Below are positions 23,287-30,697 of a DNA stretch of 35,109 bases, one piece after another (position 1 is the first letter of the stretch; each line of letters starts with the position of its first letter). The notes beneath the pieces were generated by a model. That model did no database searches. It was not told the origin of the DNA and worked only from the letters and a program-made list of their open reading frames with translations. The DNA lies in assembly GCA_013815325.1 (NCBI GenBank), contig JACDGM010000047.1, positions 1 through 35,109 on the forward strand. The letters run 5' to 3'. The translations under genes and the position numbers were made by a program. The stretch is from Chthoniobacterales bacterium (GTDB lineage Bacteria > Verrucomicrobiota > Verrucomicrobiia > Chthoniobacterales > UBA10450).

Positions 23287-24561
23287 ATGCAAGTCCTCGG
23301 CCACGAACCCAGCACGCGGCAAGTTCCTCGCTCTCCGGACGACGATCTTTTGATTGATCTAGGCGATGAGCCGGGCGCGGAGAAACAAAAAATCCCGCTC
23401 TTTCGGCGCCCGTGGTTCATCATCGGCGCGGCTATCGTGCTCGTGCTCGCGATCGTTTACACGGGGACGATTTTCTTTCACTCCCTCACGCACGAAAGCA
23501 CGGATGACGCCTTCATCGATGCGCATATCGTGAGCATCGCTCCGAAGATCGCGGGCAGGATTTCCGCGATCCGCGTGCAGGACAATCAGCTCGTGAGAAA
23601 GGGCGATCTCCTGCTCGAAATCGATCCGCGCGATATCGCAGCGATGGTTGCCCAAAAGCAGGCGGCCCTCGACGTCGCGAAAGCGCGCCTCGAAAACGCG
23701 CGGATGAGCGCCGAACAAGCGGAGGCACACGTCAATACTTTGCTCGCGGCTTACGCTTCCGCGAAAGCGAGCACGGCAGCCGCCGTGGCCGACACCGCCA
23801 AGGTGCAGGGTGATCTGGCGCGTAACAGCGGCCTGATGGCGAGCGGCGCAATTTCGAAGCAAGACTTCCAGCACTCCAAGGCTGACACGACGTCGTCTGA
23901 GGCGACGCTCGATTCGAAAAAGAAACAGCTGGAGGCGGCGGCGGCGTTTGCTGACGAATCGAGAAAACAAGCCGGCTCGGCCCGCGCGCAAGTCGGCGCG
24001 GCCAGGGCAGAGGTGGCGCAGGCGGAGGCGGAATTGCAACAGACCGAGCTGCAGAAATCCTACTCGAAAATCACCGCGCCCGAAGCCGGCCGCGTGACCA
24101 ACAAATCGATCGAGCCCGGCAGTTATGTACAGGTTGGCCAGCCGCTCTTCGCCATCGTGCCGCCGCAAGTCTGGGTGACCGCGAATTTCAAGGAGACGCA
24201 GCTTGCCGATATGCGTCCGGGTCAGCCGACGCAAGTCGATGTGGATGCTTATCCGGCGCGGCCTTTGCGCGGACACGTGGATAGTATTCAAGCGGGTAGC
24301 GGCGCGCGCTTCAGTCTCCTTCCCCCTGAGAACGCGACCGGCAATTTCGTCAAAGTGGTGCAGCGCGTGCCGGTGAAGATCGTGCTCGACGAACAACCGA
24401 CCGTGCAACAAATCCTTGGCCCGGGAATGTCCGCCGTGCCCGACGTGAGGGTGGCGGCCAGCTTCGATCCCGCGCTCAAGGTCACGATCGTGAGCGCGCT
24501 CGCCATCCTGCTCCTGCTCGGCGGGACCATCTGGTGGCTGCGCCGCGTTCGCACTCGTTAG
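23287..24561 (+). CDS. HlyD/EmrA-type membrane fusion protein
   Basis: This 424-aa periplasmic adaptor links the inner-membrane pump to an outer-membrane channel. A cytosolic N-terminus of about 40 residues precedes a membrane helix (FIIGAAIVLVLAIVYTGTIFF). The biotinyl-lipoyl half-motifs follow (DDAFIDAHIVSIAPKIAGRI; later KITAPEAGRVTNKSIEPGSY) with a long Ala/Gln-rich coiled coil between them (about 120-250). Unusually, a second hydrophobic helix (VTIVSALAILLLLGGTIWWL) ends the protein, so both ends may be membrane-anchored. The stop codon TAG is inside a TCGTTAGGC copy (24555-24563), and the pump gene starts 9 nt later. Confidence 0.93.
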   Translation: MQVLGHEPSTRQVPRSPDDDLLIDLGDEPGAEKQKIPLFRRPWFIIGAAIVLVLAIVYTGTIFFHSLTHESTDDAFIDAHIVSIAPKIAGRISAIRVQDNQLVRKGDLLLEIDPRDIAAMVAQKQAALDVAKARLENARMSAEQAEAHVNTLLAAYASAKASTAAAVADTAKVQGDLARNSGLMASGAISKQDFQHSKADTTSSEATLDSKKKQLEAAAAFADESRKQAGSARAQVGAARAEVAQAEAELQQTELQKSYSKITAPEAGRVTNKSIEPGSYVQVGQPLFAIVPPQVWVTANFKETQLADMRPGQPTQVDVDAYPARPLRGHVDSIQAGSGARFSLLPPENATGNFVKVVQRVPVKIVLDEQPTVQQILGPGMSAVPDVRVAASFDPALKVTIVSALAILLLLGGTIWWLRRVRTR

Positions 24562-24590
24562 GCGAACGCCGTGGCTGCTTCGCCTAACGA
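24555..24590. repeat. 12-bp perfect inverted pair of the dispersed motif
   Basis: TCGTTAGGCGAA (24555-24566) and TTCGCCTAACGA (24579-24590) are exact reverse complements separated by 12 nt. The left copy contains the hlyD stop codon and the right copy encodes Pro-Asn-Asp at the start of the pump gene, whose GTG lies in the loop. A hairpin here could mask that start codon or separate the two genes. Confidence 0.85.
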
Positions 24591-26148
24591 CGCCGCTTCC
24601 AGCTGGAAGCCGACCTACAACCCCTGGTTGATCGCTGCCTCGGTTATGCTCGCGACCTTCATGGAAGTGCTCGACACTTCCGTCGCGAACGTTTCTCTCC
24701 CGCACATCGCGGGCAACCTTTCCGCGACCACCGATGAAGCGACCTGGGTCCTGACGAGTTACCTGGTGGCCAACGCGATCATCCTCCCGGCCACCAACTG
24801 GCTCGGAAATCTCTTCGGCCGAAAACGCTTCCTCGTTTCCTGCATCGTTCTCTTTACCCTCGCCTCCGCGTTATGCGGGATGGCGAGCAGCCTCGGATTT
24901 CTCGTCATCGCGCGCGTCCTGCAAGGCGCAGCCGGCGGCGCGCTCCAGCCGATTTCACAGGCCGTCCTGCTCGAGAGTTTCCCTCCGGCGAAACGCGGCG
25001 CGGCCATGGCGGTCTTCGCGATGGGCGTGGTCGTGGCGCCGATCCTCGGGCCAACGTTAGGCGGCTGGATCACGGACAACTACACGTGGCGCTGGGTCTT
25101 TTACATCAACCTGCCGATCGGCCTCCTCGCCGGCCTCATGGCGAACGCTTTCATCGAAGATCCGCCCTACCTGAAAAGAGTCAGCGCCGCCAACATCGAC
25201 TACATCGGCTTCGGCTTTCTCGCCCTCTGGCTCGAGACCTTGCAGTACGTGCTCGATAAGGGACAAGAGCTTGATTGGTTCGGCTCGCACACCATCGCGT
25301 GGTGCCTCACGATTTCCCTGCTCGCCTTCGCTGCTTTTGTCGTTAGGGAGCTGAGCGCGCGGCAGCCGCTCGTCGATCTGCGCGTCTTGAAAAATCGCAA
25401 CCTCGCCGTGGGCTGCGTGCTCATCGCGATCCTCGGCGCACTCCTTTACGGCACCATCGCGGTGCTGCCGCTTTTCATGCAAAATCTCCTGCATTACACC
25501 GCACTCGATGCTGGTCTGGCCTTGAGCCCGCGCGGGGTCGGCGCCTTTCTCGCGACCATCGTCGTCGGGCGACTTGTCGGGAAAGTCAGCAACCGGATCT
25601 TGATCATGATTGGCTTTCTCGGGCTCGCCTATTCGTCGTTTCTTTTCGGCCACATCAACCTGAGCATCGGGATGAGCAGCATCGTCTGGCCCACCATACT
25701 CAGCGGCGTCGCGATCAGTTTTATCTTCGTGCCACTCGCCACCGCGAGCATGGGCACCCTGGCGCAGGATCAGATCGGCAACGCCAGCGGACTCTTCAAC
25801 CTTATGCGCAACCTTGGCGGCAGCATCGGCATTGCCGGCATCACGACGTTTGTCGCGCGCGGCGCGCAGACGAATCAGTCTGCGTTTGTCGGTCATTTCT
25901 CGCAGTTTAATCCGATCTATCAGCAGAAGCTGGCGACCGTGCAGCAGGCGCTCACGGCCCACGAAGGCGCGTGGCGGGCCGCGCACCAGGCGCCGCAAGT
26001 CCTCTACGGCATTCTAGGCCAGCAGTCCTTGCTCGTGACTTACGCGCATAATTTCCAAGTCTTCGGCGTGCTTTGTCTAATCACGATGCCGCTCATCTTC
26101 TTTTTTAAAAAAGTGCGCAAAGGGAAGGCCCCGGTCGGGGTGCATTAA
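24571..26148 (+). CDS. DHA2-family MFS multidrug efflux pump (EmrB-like)
   Basis: This 525-aa proton-driven exporter has about 14 membrane helices. The first carries MLATFMEVLDTSVANVSLPHIAG, the DHA2 motif D1. Motif A reads WLGNLFGRKRFLV, and motif C is GVVVAPILGPTLGGWI, the antiporter signature. It starts at a GTG 9 nt after hlyD; the first ATG (about 26 codons in) would cut into the first helix. With the HlyD protein and an outer-membrane factor it would form a tripartite pump for drugs or other toxic organics. A decayed partial copy lies at 22198-22473. Motif-family copies lie at 24582, 25054 (one-base variant) and 25340. Confidence 0.95.
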   Translation: MAASPNDAASSWKPTYNPWLIAASVMLATFMEVLDTSVANVSLPHIAGNLSATTDEATWVLTSYLVANAIILPATNWLGNLFGRKRFLVSCIVLFTLASALCGMASSLGFLVIARVLQGAAGGALQPISQAVLLESFPPAKRGAAMAVFAMGVVVAPILGPTLGGWITDNYTWRWVFYINLPIGLLAGLMANAFIEDPPYLKRVSAANIDYIGFGFLALWLETLQYVLDKGQELDWFGSHTIAWCLTISLLAFAAFVVRELSARQPLVDLRVLKNRNLAVGCVLIAILGALLYGTIAVLPLFMQNLLHYTALDAGLALSPRGVGAFLATIVVGRLVGKVSNRILIMIGFLGLAYSSFLFGHINLSIGMSSIVWPTILSGVAISFIFVPLATASMGTLAQDQIGNASGLFNLMRNLGGSIGIAGITTFVARGAQTNQSAFVGHFSQFNPIYQQKLATVQQALTAHEGAWRAAHQAPQVLYGILGQQSLLVTYAHNFQVFGVLCLITMPLIFFFKKVRKGKAPVGVH

Positions 26149-26203
26149 TCGCGACTTGCACTTACCCATTCACTTGGAAAGCCCGAGGCTCGAGCCCGGG
26201 TCG

Positions 26204-26653
26204 TTAGGCGATTTCCGCGAGCGCGGCGGCGAGGGCCACCGGGAGCTTGCGCGCGCCATCGCCGCCGAGCTCCGCATCGACCGCCTCCAGCCGGCGAATC
26301 AGGTCGAGCACCTCGCGGCGGGCCAGCGGCCCGCCCGCGGCCGCGCAAAAATGCGTCCGGCAGCCGAAAGGCCGGTCGGCGTAGATCAGGCAGCGGCTCG
26401 AATCGGGGTGGAGGAGGGGACAAGCGCCGTTGATTTCGTTAGGCAACTTTTTCCGCCCCGTCGCGCGCAAGGCCTGCGCGGCGACGAGCGCCTCGCCTTT
26501 CGTTAGGTAAGGAGTGAGGCCGGTCCGCTTGAACTGGCAGCATTCCGTTAGGCGAAGACATCCGCGCTCGACCGGTCGCGCCGCCAGCTCGGCGTACACC
26601 CGCCGCACTTCCGCGAGCTGCTCGCTCCGTTCTCTTCCTACTCCTGCTTTCAC
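26204..26653 (-). CDS. YkgJ-family cysteine-cluster protein
   Basis: This 149-aa protein has the cysteine pattern of the YkgJ (CxxCxxCC-like, putative Zn/Fe-binding) family: Cys32, Cys38-Cys39, Cys78, Cys88, Cys98 and Cys103, in CLRLTECC, ACPLL and RCLIYADRPFGCRTHFC. The family probably binds a metal or iron-sulfur cluster; its role is unknown. The start is a GTG at 26653. It is convergent with the pump gene and divergent from the M13 peptidase. The TAA stop lies in a motif copy (26201-26209). Three more motif-family sites are at 26436, 26500 and 26545, so this gene has the highest local density. Confidence 0.88.
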   Translation of the reverse strand: MKAGVGRERSEQLAEVRRVYAELAARPVERGCLRLTECCQFKRTGLTPYLTKGEALVAAQALRATGRKKLPNEINGACPLLHPDSSRCLIYADRPFGCRTHFCAAAGGPLARREVLDLIRRLEAVDAELGGDGARKLPVALAAALAEIA

Positions 26654-26793
26654 TCGGCTGATCGTCTATCATCGCGCTCCTCTGTCTCGGAACAAACTCA
26701 ATCGGGAGGAAGAGCGGAAGACGAGGAGCAGGAGTTGGGGAAGGCCCTCAGTTGCATCCGGGCCGTCCGTGCTTATTGCTAATCCCTGTCCAT
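26654..26793. other. divergent intergenic region
   Basis: This 140-nt gap separates the YkgJ-type gene (minus) from the M13 peptidase (plus) and should hold both promoters. A GA-rich run of GAGGAGCAGGAG type lies at about 26711-26740, similar in style to the run at 4476-4495. An open frame extends upstream of the peptidase ATG to a TTG at 26752 but adds no protein-like sequence. Confidence 0.35.
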
Positions 26794-28998
26794 ATGACCA
26801 AAAAACTCCTAACCATCGCTCTCACCCTGCTCTGCGCCGCCTCGTTGCGCGCCCAATCCGAGCCAGGTAAATCGCCCGCCGCGGCGGGCGCATCCAAGCC
26901 ACCGACGGTGCACGATCCCGCGCATCCGCCTGCCGAGCAAAGTCCGCCGCCAATCGCCCCGACTGCGAAGGCGGGCGCCGAGACCGGTGCACAGCCGCAG
27001 ATTGATAAAAATCCGCCGCCGCTCGATCCCAAGAATATGGATACGTCGATCAATCCGGGCGACGACTTCTATCGTTACGCCAACGGCACCTGGCTGAAGA
27101 ACAATCCCGTTCCGCCGGAGTATTCGCGCTGGGGCAGCTTCAACGAGCTGGTCGAGAAGAATAACGACGCGCTCCACGAAATCGCCGAGAAAGCGGCCGA
27201 CCTCGCGCCCAAAGAAAAAGGCGAACCGAAGCTCGAAAAAACCGCCACGGCCGACGTGCAAAAGGTCGGCGACTTCTATGCCAGCGGCATGAACGAAGGA
27301 GAGATTAACGGCGCTGGCGTGAAGCCTTTGCAGGACGAGATGCAACGGATCGATGCCCTGACGAACAGCGACGACCTAACGAAAGAGATCGCCCACCTCC
27401 ATGGCATGGGAGTAACTGCGCTTTTCGGGTTTACCTCCGGTCAGGACGATAAGAACAGTACCATGGTCATCGCCCAGGCCTATCAGGGCGGCCTCGGCCT
27501 TCCAGATCGCGATTACTACACAAAGGACGACGACGCTTCCAAAAAACTCCGCGACGCCTATGCAGCGCACGTCGCGAAAGTCTTTACCCTGCTCGGCGAA
27601 TCAAGCACGGACGCGGCAGCCCATGCCAAGACAGTCATGGATGTGGAGACTTCGCTCGCCAAGCCCGCGCGCACCCGCGTCGAGCTGCGTGACCCGCAGA
27701 AGAACTACAACAAGATGACTCAGGCTGAGCTGCAAAAGCTTATGCCCGACTTCAAGTGGGACGAGTATTTCAAAGCGCTCGAGGTCGCCGCCACTGGGCC
27801 GATCAATGTGGGCCAGCCGGACTTCTTTAAAGCCGCCAACACCGTCTTTAAGACCGTCTCGCTCGATGATTGGAAGACTTACCTACGCTGGCATCTCATG
27901 CATGACACCGCGCCGGCTCTCTCGAAGGACTTCGTCGATGAAAACTTCGACTTCTACCTTAAAACCCTTACGGGCGCGCAGAAGCTGAAGCCGCGTTGGA
28001 AACGGGTCGTGAGCGCGACCGATGGCGAGCTCGGTGAAGCTCTCGGCAAACTCTATGTCGCAGATCATTTCCCGCCCGACGCCAAGAAGCGGGCGCTCGA
28101 CATGGTGAACAACCTCAAGGAAGCCCTGGCCGACCGGATCAATGGTTCCGATTGGATGGACGACAAAACCAAGGCGGAAGCCCTTAAGAAGCTCGCTGCC
28201 TTCACCGTAAAGATCGGTTACCCGGATAAGTGGCGCGATTACTCACTCCTCAAGATCGATCGCGGTCCTTATGTCCTCAACGTCCTGCGTGGCGATGAGT
28301 TTGAAACCGATCGCGAGATGAAGAAGATCGGCAAACCAGTGGATCGCAGTGAGTGGGGAATGACGCCGCCAACCGTCAACGCCTACTATAACCCGAACAT
28401 GAATGAGATCGTGTTTCCGGCTGGCATTTTGCAGCCGCCCTTCTTCAATCCGGAAGCGGACGACGCGGTCAACTACGGCGGTATTGGCGCGGTCATTGGC
28501 CATGAGATGACTCATGGGTTCGACGACCAGGGCCGGCAATATGACCCCGTCGGTAACCTGCGGGATTGGTGGACCCCCACTTCAGCCAAGGCCTATGAGG
28601 AACGCTCCAAAGCCATCGTTGCGCAATACGCCGCCTACGAACCGCTTCCCGGCCTACATATTAATGGCGAGCTTACCCAAGGCGAAAACATCGCCGATAA
28701 CGGCGGCTTGAAGATCGCTTACGCCGCCTTCCAGAAGGCGTTGGCCAAGCATCCCGAAGAAGCGAACAAGAAGATCGACGGATTTACGCCCGACCAGCGA
28801 TTCTTCCTTGCCTGGGGACAAATCTGGCGGGCCAATCAGCGCGACGAAGACCTCAAGCTGCGGCTCAATACCGACCCGCATTCGCCGGGACAGTTCCGCT
28901 GCAACGGACCGCTCTCGAACATGCCGGAATTCCAGAAAGCATTCAACTTGCCGGACGACAGCAAAATGGTGCGCAAAGACCGCACCGCGATCTGGTAG
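26794..28998 (+). CDS. exported M13-family zinc endopeptidase (neprilysin/PepO-like)
   Basis: This 734-aa metallopeptidase has the zinc site HEMTH (570-574) and the third ligand in ENIADNGG (Glu631, with Asp635). The family signatures NAYYNPNMNEIVFPAGILQ upstream and the substrate-binding FRCNGPLSNMPEF downstream are present, as is the short final Trp. The N-terminus (MTKKLLTIALTLLCAASLRAQ) is a signal peptide, which fixes the start at 26794. A Pro/Ala-rich linker (about 22-75) precedes the catalytic fold. It would cleave small peptides in the periplasm or outside. Along with the M1 and M50 genes it is the third metallopeptidase in the window. One motif-family site (27374-27382) lies near its 5' end; none occurs beyond. 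Confidence 0.96.
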   Translation: MTKKLLTIALTLLCAASLRAQSEPGKSPAAAGASKPPTVHDPAHPPAEQSPPPIAPTAKAGAETGAQPQIDKNPPPLDPKNMDTSINPGDDFYRYANGTWLKNNPVPPEYSRWGSFNELVEKNNDALHEIAEKAADLAPKEKGEPKLEKTATADVQKVGDFYASGMNEGEINGAGVKPLQDEMQRIDALTNSDDLTKEIAHLHGMGVTALFGFTSGQDDKNSTMVIAQAYQGGLGLPDRDYYTKDDDASKKLRDAYAAHVAKVFTLLGESSTDAAAHAKTVMDVETSLAKPARTRVELRDPQKNYNKMTQAELQKLMPDFKWDEYFKALEVAATGPINVGQPDFFKAANTVFKTVSLDDWKTYLRWHLMHDTAPALSKDFVDENFDFYLKTLTGAQKLKPRWKRVVSATDGELGEALGKLYVADHFPPDAKKRALDMVNNLKEALADRINGSDWMDDKTKAEALKKLAAFTVKIGYPDKWRDYSLLKIDRGPYVLNVLRGDEFETDREMKKIGKPVDRSEWGMTPPTVNAYYNPNMNEIVFPAGILQPPFFNPEADDAVNYGGIGAVIGHEMTHGFDDQGRQYDPVGNLRDWWTPTSAKAYEERSKAIVAQYAAYEPLPGLHINGELTQGENIADNGGLKIAYAAFQKALAKHPEEANKKIDGFTPDQRFFLAWGQIWRANQRDEDLKLRLNTDPHSPGQFRCNGPLSNMPEFQKAFNLPDDSKMVRKDRTAIW

Positions 28999-29029
28999 GC
29001 AGGTCCGGTCCTTTAGTCGTTAGTCCGAA

Positions 29030-29065
29030 GCCGCCGCCGCGCCGGGAAGGCCGGCGGCGGCTTTT
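29030..29065 (+). terminator. rho-independent terminator of the M13 peptidase gene
   Basis: GCCGCCGCCG (29030-29039) pairs perfectly with CGGCGGCGGC (29052-29061), with a 12-nt loop that can extend the stem, followed by TTTT (29062-29065). It lies 32 nt after the stop codon. Confidence 0.8.
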
Positions 29066-29190
29066 CGGCGCGAAGAGAGAACGAATTAAAGGAGCGCGTG
29101 ATCGAGGAAGCCGAGGTCCCGACGAAAGCCAACGCGCTGAAAGAAAGGACGGCGTCCTCGAAGTAGCTGTCCCGCTCCCGTGTAAGCTAG

Positions 29191-29502
29191 TCAGGAACGG
29201 CAAACGCCACCGTCTCGTTCGCTGCGCGATGGCTCGGCAATCATCAATCCGTCGGATTCGGTCCGGTAGAGCGTCCCGAGATCACGCGAACTCATCCAAA
29301 GCTGCTTCCCGTCCCAAGCCATCGCCTGCGGCTTCACGGTCGGTGCAGAATAGCACTTGAGATCGGCCACTTCTTCTATCCCGGAGCTTACCATTCTCTG
29401 GAACCGATTAAGCCCGACCTCACGAACCCGGATGTTGCCGTCGGCGATGTCCTTTTTCCCACGCTCGATGCGCGCGGCGAACTCCAACGACGAAACGCGC
29501 AC
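29191..29502 (-). pseudogene. possible fragment of a YncE-like beta-propeller protein
   Basis: This 103-codon minus-strand frame contains APTVKPQAMAWDGKQLW followed by MSSRDLGTLYR, which resembles one blade of a YncE/SMP-30-like propeller repeat. Only about 40 residues look protein-like; the flanks are low-quality sequence, and the 5' end runs into a tandem repeat. A whole propeller would be over 250 residues, so this is at best a truncated remnant. The call rests on a short stretch and is weak. Confidence 0.35.
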
Positions 29503-29605
29503 AACTCATCGCATCACGTGTAGCTCCCACGACCGCACGCGCACACTTGCGCGCATAATGTGTAGCTCCAGCGAAGAAACGCGCACCACGGATCACACAC
29601 TGAAT
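29480..29605. repeat. three imperfect 42-bp tandem repeats
   Basis: Units start at 29480, 29522 and 29564, each opening with A[AG]CTCC and containing a shared ACGCGCAC core; the first two end in TGTGT or ACGTGT-like sequence. The period is 14 codons, and in one plus-strand frame the units share SS/SN..[DE].TRT and RI[TM]C, but no complete gene surrounds them. Origin unknown. Confidence 0.65.
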
Positions 29606-29778
29606 TCAGTCCGCGACAAAGCGGGAATAGCATGCCAAAAATTTCGTCCTCGCACCGCGACCAACTTTACCTCAACCGCCTCATCGCTCCCGCACCGTCC
29701 TAATCCAGCGGACTCTTTACCCCGAGGCCCGGTTTATTCAGCACATGGGTATAAAATCATCGTCGTGGAGACATCCTT

Positions 29779-30044
29779 TTATCCCGTGAGATAGCTTCGA
29801 AGCCTATTCTTGATGTAGCGCTTGCCCTACGGGGTCTTGAGATACTTCTCTCTTTGAGTGGCATCCGTTTGGTTAAGGCAACCTTCCCAATAGACCAAGT
29901 CGAACGGGCCCCGTCTCCTCGTCGAAGGAATCGCTCCTTTATTGTGTGACGCAACCCTTGCCGGCAAGTCCTTCGTAACCCGACATAGAAGTTGCCATCT
30001 TTTCGGGAGCGCGATACGTAAACGTAGCGATATTTATTTTCCAT
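29779..30044 (-). pseudogene. broken GIY-YIG endonuclease-like gene (UPF0213/YhbQ-type)
   Basis: The first frame from the ATG at 30044 reads [19 protein letters not shown], the GIY-YIG opening (here YVYV and YVG). After a shift at about 29974 the conserved remainder continues in another frame: [16 protein letters not shown], then FDLVYWEGCLNQTDATQREK, a TAG at 29829-29827 where the family has Tyr, and GKRYIKNRLRSYLTG before the final TAA (29781-29779). One frameshift and one nonsense change are thus enough to kill a gene that would be about 88 aa. Small GIY-YIG genes of this type are often mobile. It lies directly against a truncated integron integrase and is flanked by an 11-bp inverted repeat. 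Confidence 0.85.
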
Positions 30045-30060
30045 AATCTTATCTCACGGG
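29783..30060. repeat. 11-bp inverted repeats flanking the GIY-YIG pseudogene
   Basis: CCCGTGAGATA (29783-29793) and TATCTCACGGG (30050-30060) are perfect inverted repeats that bracket the pseudogene. The left copy is part of its last codons (Tyr-Leu-Thr-Gly), and the right copy lies at the point where integrase homology stops. They may mark the ends of the inserted unit. Confidence 0.6.
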
Positions 30061-30061
30061 G

Positions 30062-30427
30062 TGAATGCCCAAGGAGTTCCTGCACCGTGCGAATGTCATA
30101 GCCATTCTCTAAGAGATGCGTGGCAAAGGAATGCCGGAGGGTGTGGCAATTAGCGGGCTTGGCGATGCGCGCCCTGCGCACCGCCACCTTCACTGCATTT
30201 TGGAGATTCTTCTCCCCCACATGATGGCGTTGCCAGACCGGCAGCCCCTCTTTGGTTTCCCTGCGCGGATCGAGCGAGCGCTTCGCCGCTGGGAACACCC
30301 ATTGCCAGGTCCACTGCCGCGCCGCTCCCGCATGCTTCCTCCCGTAAGCTTCGGGCAGCCAGACCGTGCCAAAGCCTGCCGCCAGCTCCCGCTCGTGGGC
30401 CGCCTGCACTCCCTCCAGATGCGAGCT
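30062..30427 (-). pseudogene. intI: truncated integron integrase (IntI-like tyrosine recombinase, C-terminal part)
   Basis: The frame reads [21 protein letters not shown], then [17 protein letters not shown], the IntI-specific insertion region, and [24 protein letters not shown] box II sequence, ending VQELLGH. These are signatures of integron integrases. The N-terminal half with the first catalytic Arg is missing, since homology begins abruptly near 30427. The C-terminus with the catalytic Tyr is missing because homology stops at the flanking repeat of the GIY-YIG unit. The protein must be inactive. It points left while the cassette-like ORF and attC-like site to its right point right, which is the normal integron arrangement with the integrase 5' end and attI deleted. 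Confidence 0.9.
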
Positions 30428-30697
30428 CCCACGACGCCATGGGTCGCGCTCGTTATCGTCGCCCTTGTCATCGGCGCACTCTTCGGCGCGCTTGCGTTTG
30501 GCATTTTCCGGAAGAGCAGAGTGGCCGTCGTTCTGATGCTCCTCTTTGTTGTCGGCCTTCAGCTTTATACTTGGTTTTTGCTGCATTCGGCATCCGGGAC
30601 TCTACTATCCATTATCGTCACGGGCTTTCTGTTGCGCGGTGCCAGACGCATCTTTCAGGATCACGCGGAGTGGGAAGCGAACGTCGAAAAGGGCTAA
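30419..30697 (+). CDS. small membrane protein, integron-cassette-like ORF
   Basis: This 92-aa frame codes for a protein with about three hydrophobic helices ([54 protein letters not shown]) and a charged C-terminal end. I do not recognise the family. Its ATG overlaps the point where integrase homology begins, so the first residues may be chimeric and the original start lost. Its stop TAA lies inside the left end of an attC-like site, a hallmark of gene cassettes. Whether it is expressed is unclear, since attI and the usual cassette promoter are gone. Confidence 0.6.
   Translation: MRAPTTPWVALVIVALVIGALFGALAFGIFRKSRVAVVLMLLFVVGLQLYTWFLLHSASGTLLSIIVTGFLLRGARRIFQDHAEWEANVEKG

Larger units (their letters stand above)
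3050..27382. repeat. dispersed 9-mer TCGTTAGGC / GCCTAACGA (31 core copies)
   Basis: Exact TCGTTAGGC in either orientation starts at 5090, 6579, 7878, 7890, 10140, 11188, 11531, 12601, 13928, 14167, 14299, 17365, 19844, 20031, 21245, 21794, 23269, 24555, 24582, 26201 and 26436. The 8-base core TCGTTAGG with another ninth base starts at 3050, 4042, 11462, 12117, 14542, 16791, 19179, 25340, 26500 and 27374. One-base variants that keep CGTTAGG start at 9430, 19994, 21585, 25054 and 26545. Copies occur in both orientations, inside genes of every function and over gene ends. In coding DNA they are read as Pro-Asn, Leu-Thr, Ser/Thr-Leu-Gly or Val-Arg, or they contain the stop codon. Function unknown. 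Coordinates were found by eye and a few copies may be missed. Confidence 0.9.

Noticed and set aside
3050..27382. Dispersed motif as a CRISPR, a transposon end or a transcription-factor site
   Set aside because: Spacing is irregular, copies lie mostly inside conserved codons, there are no flanking duplications, and the density is far too high for a regulator.
29939..30586. 215-codon minus-strand frame read as one integrase-like protein
   Set aside because: Only its middle is IntI sequence. The first part is antisense to the small membrane ORF and the last part belongs to the GIY-YIG pseudogene in the wrong frame.
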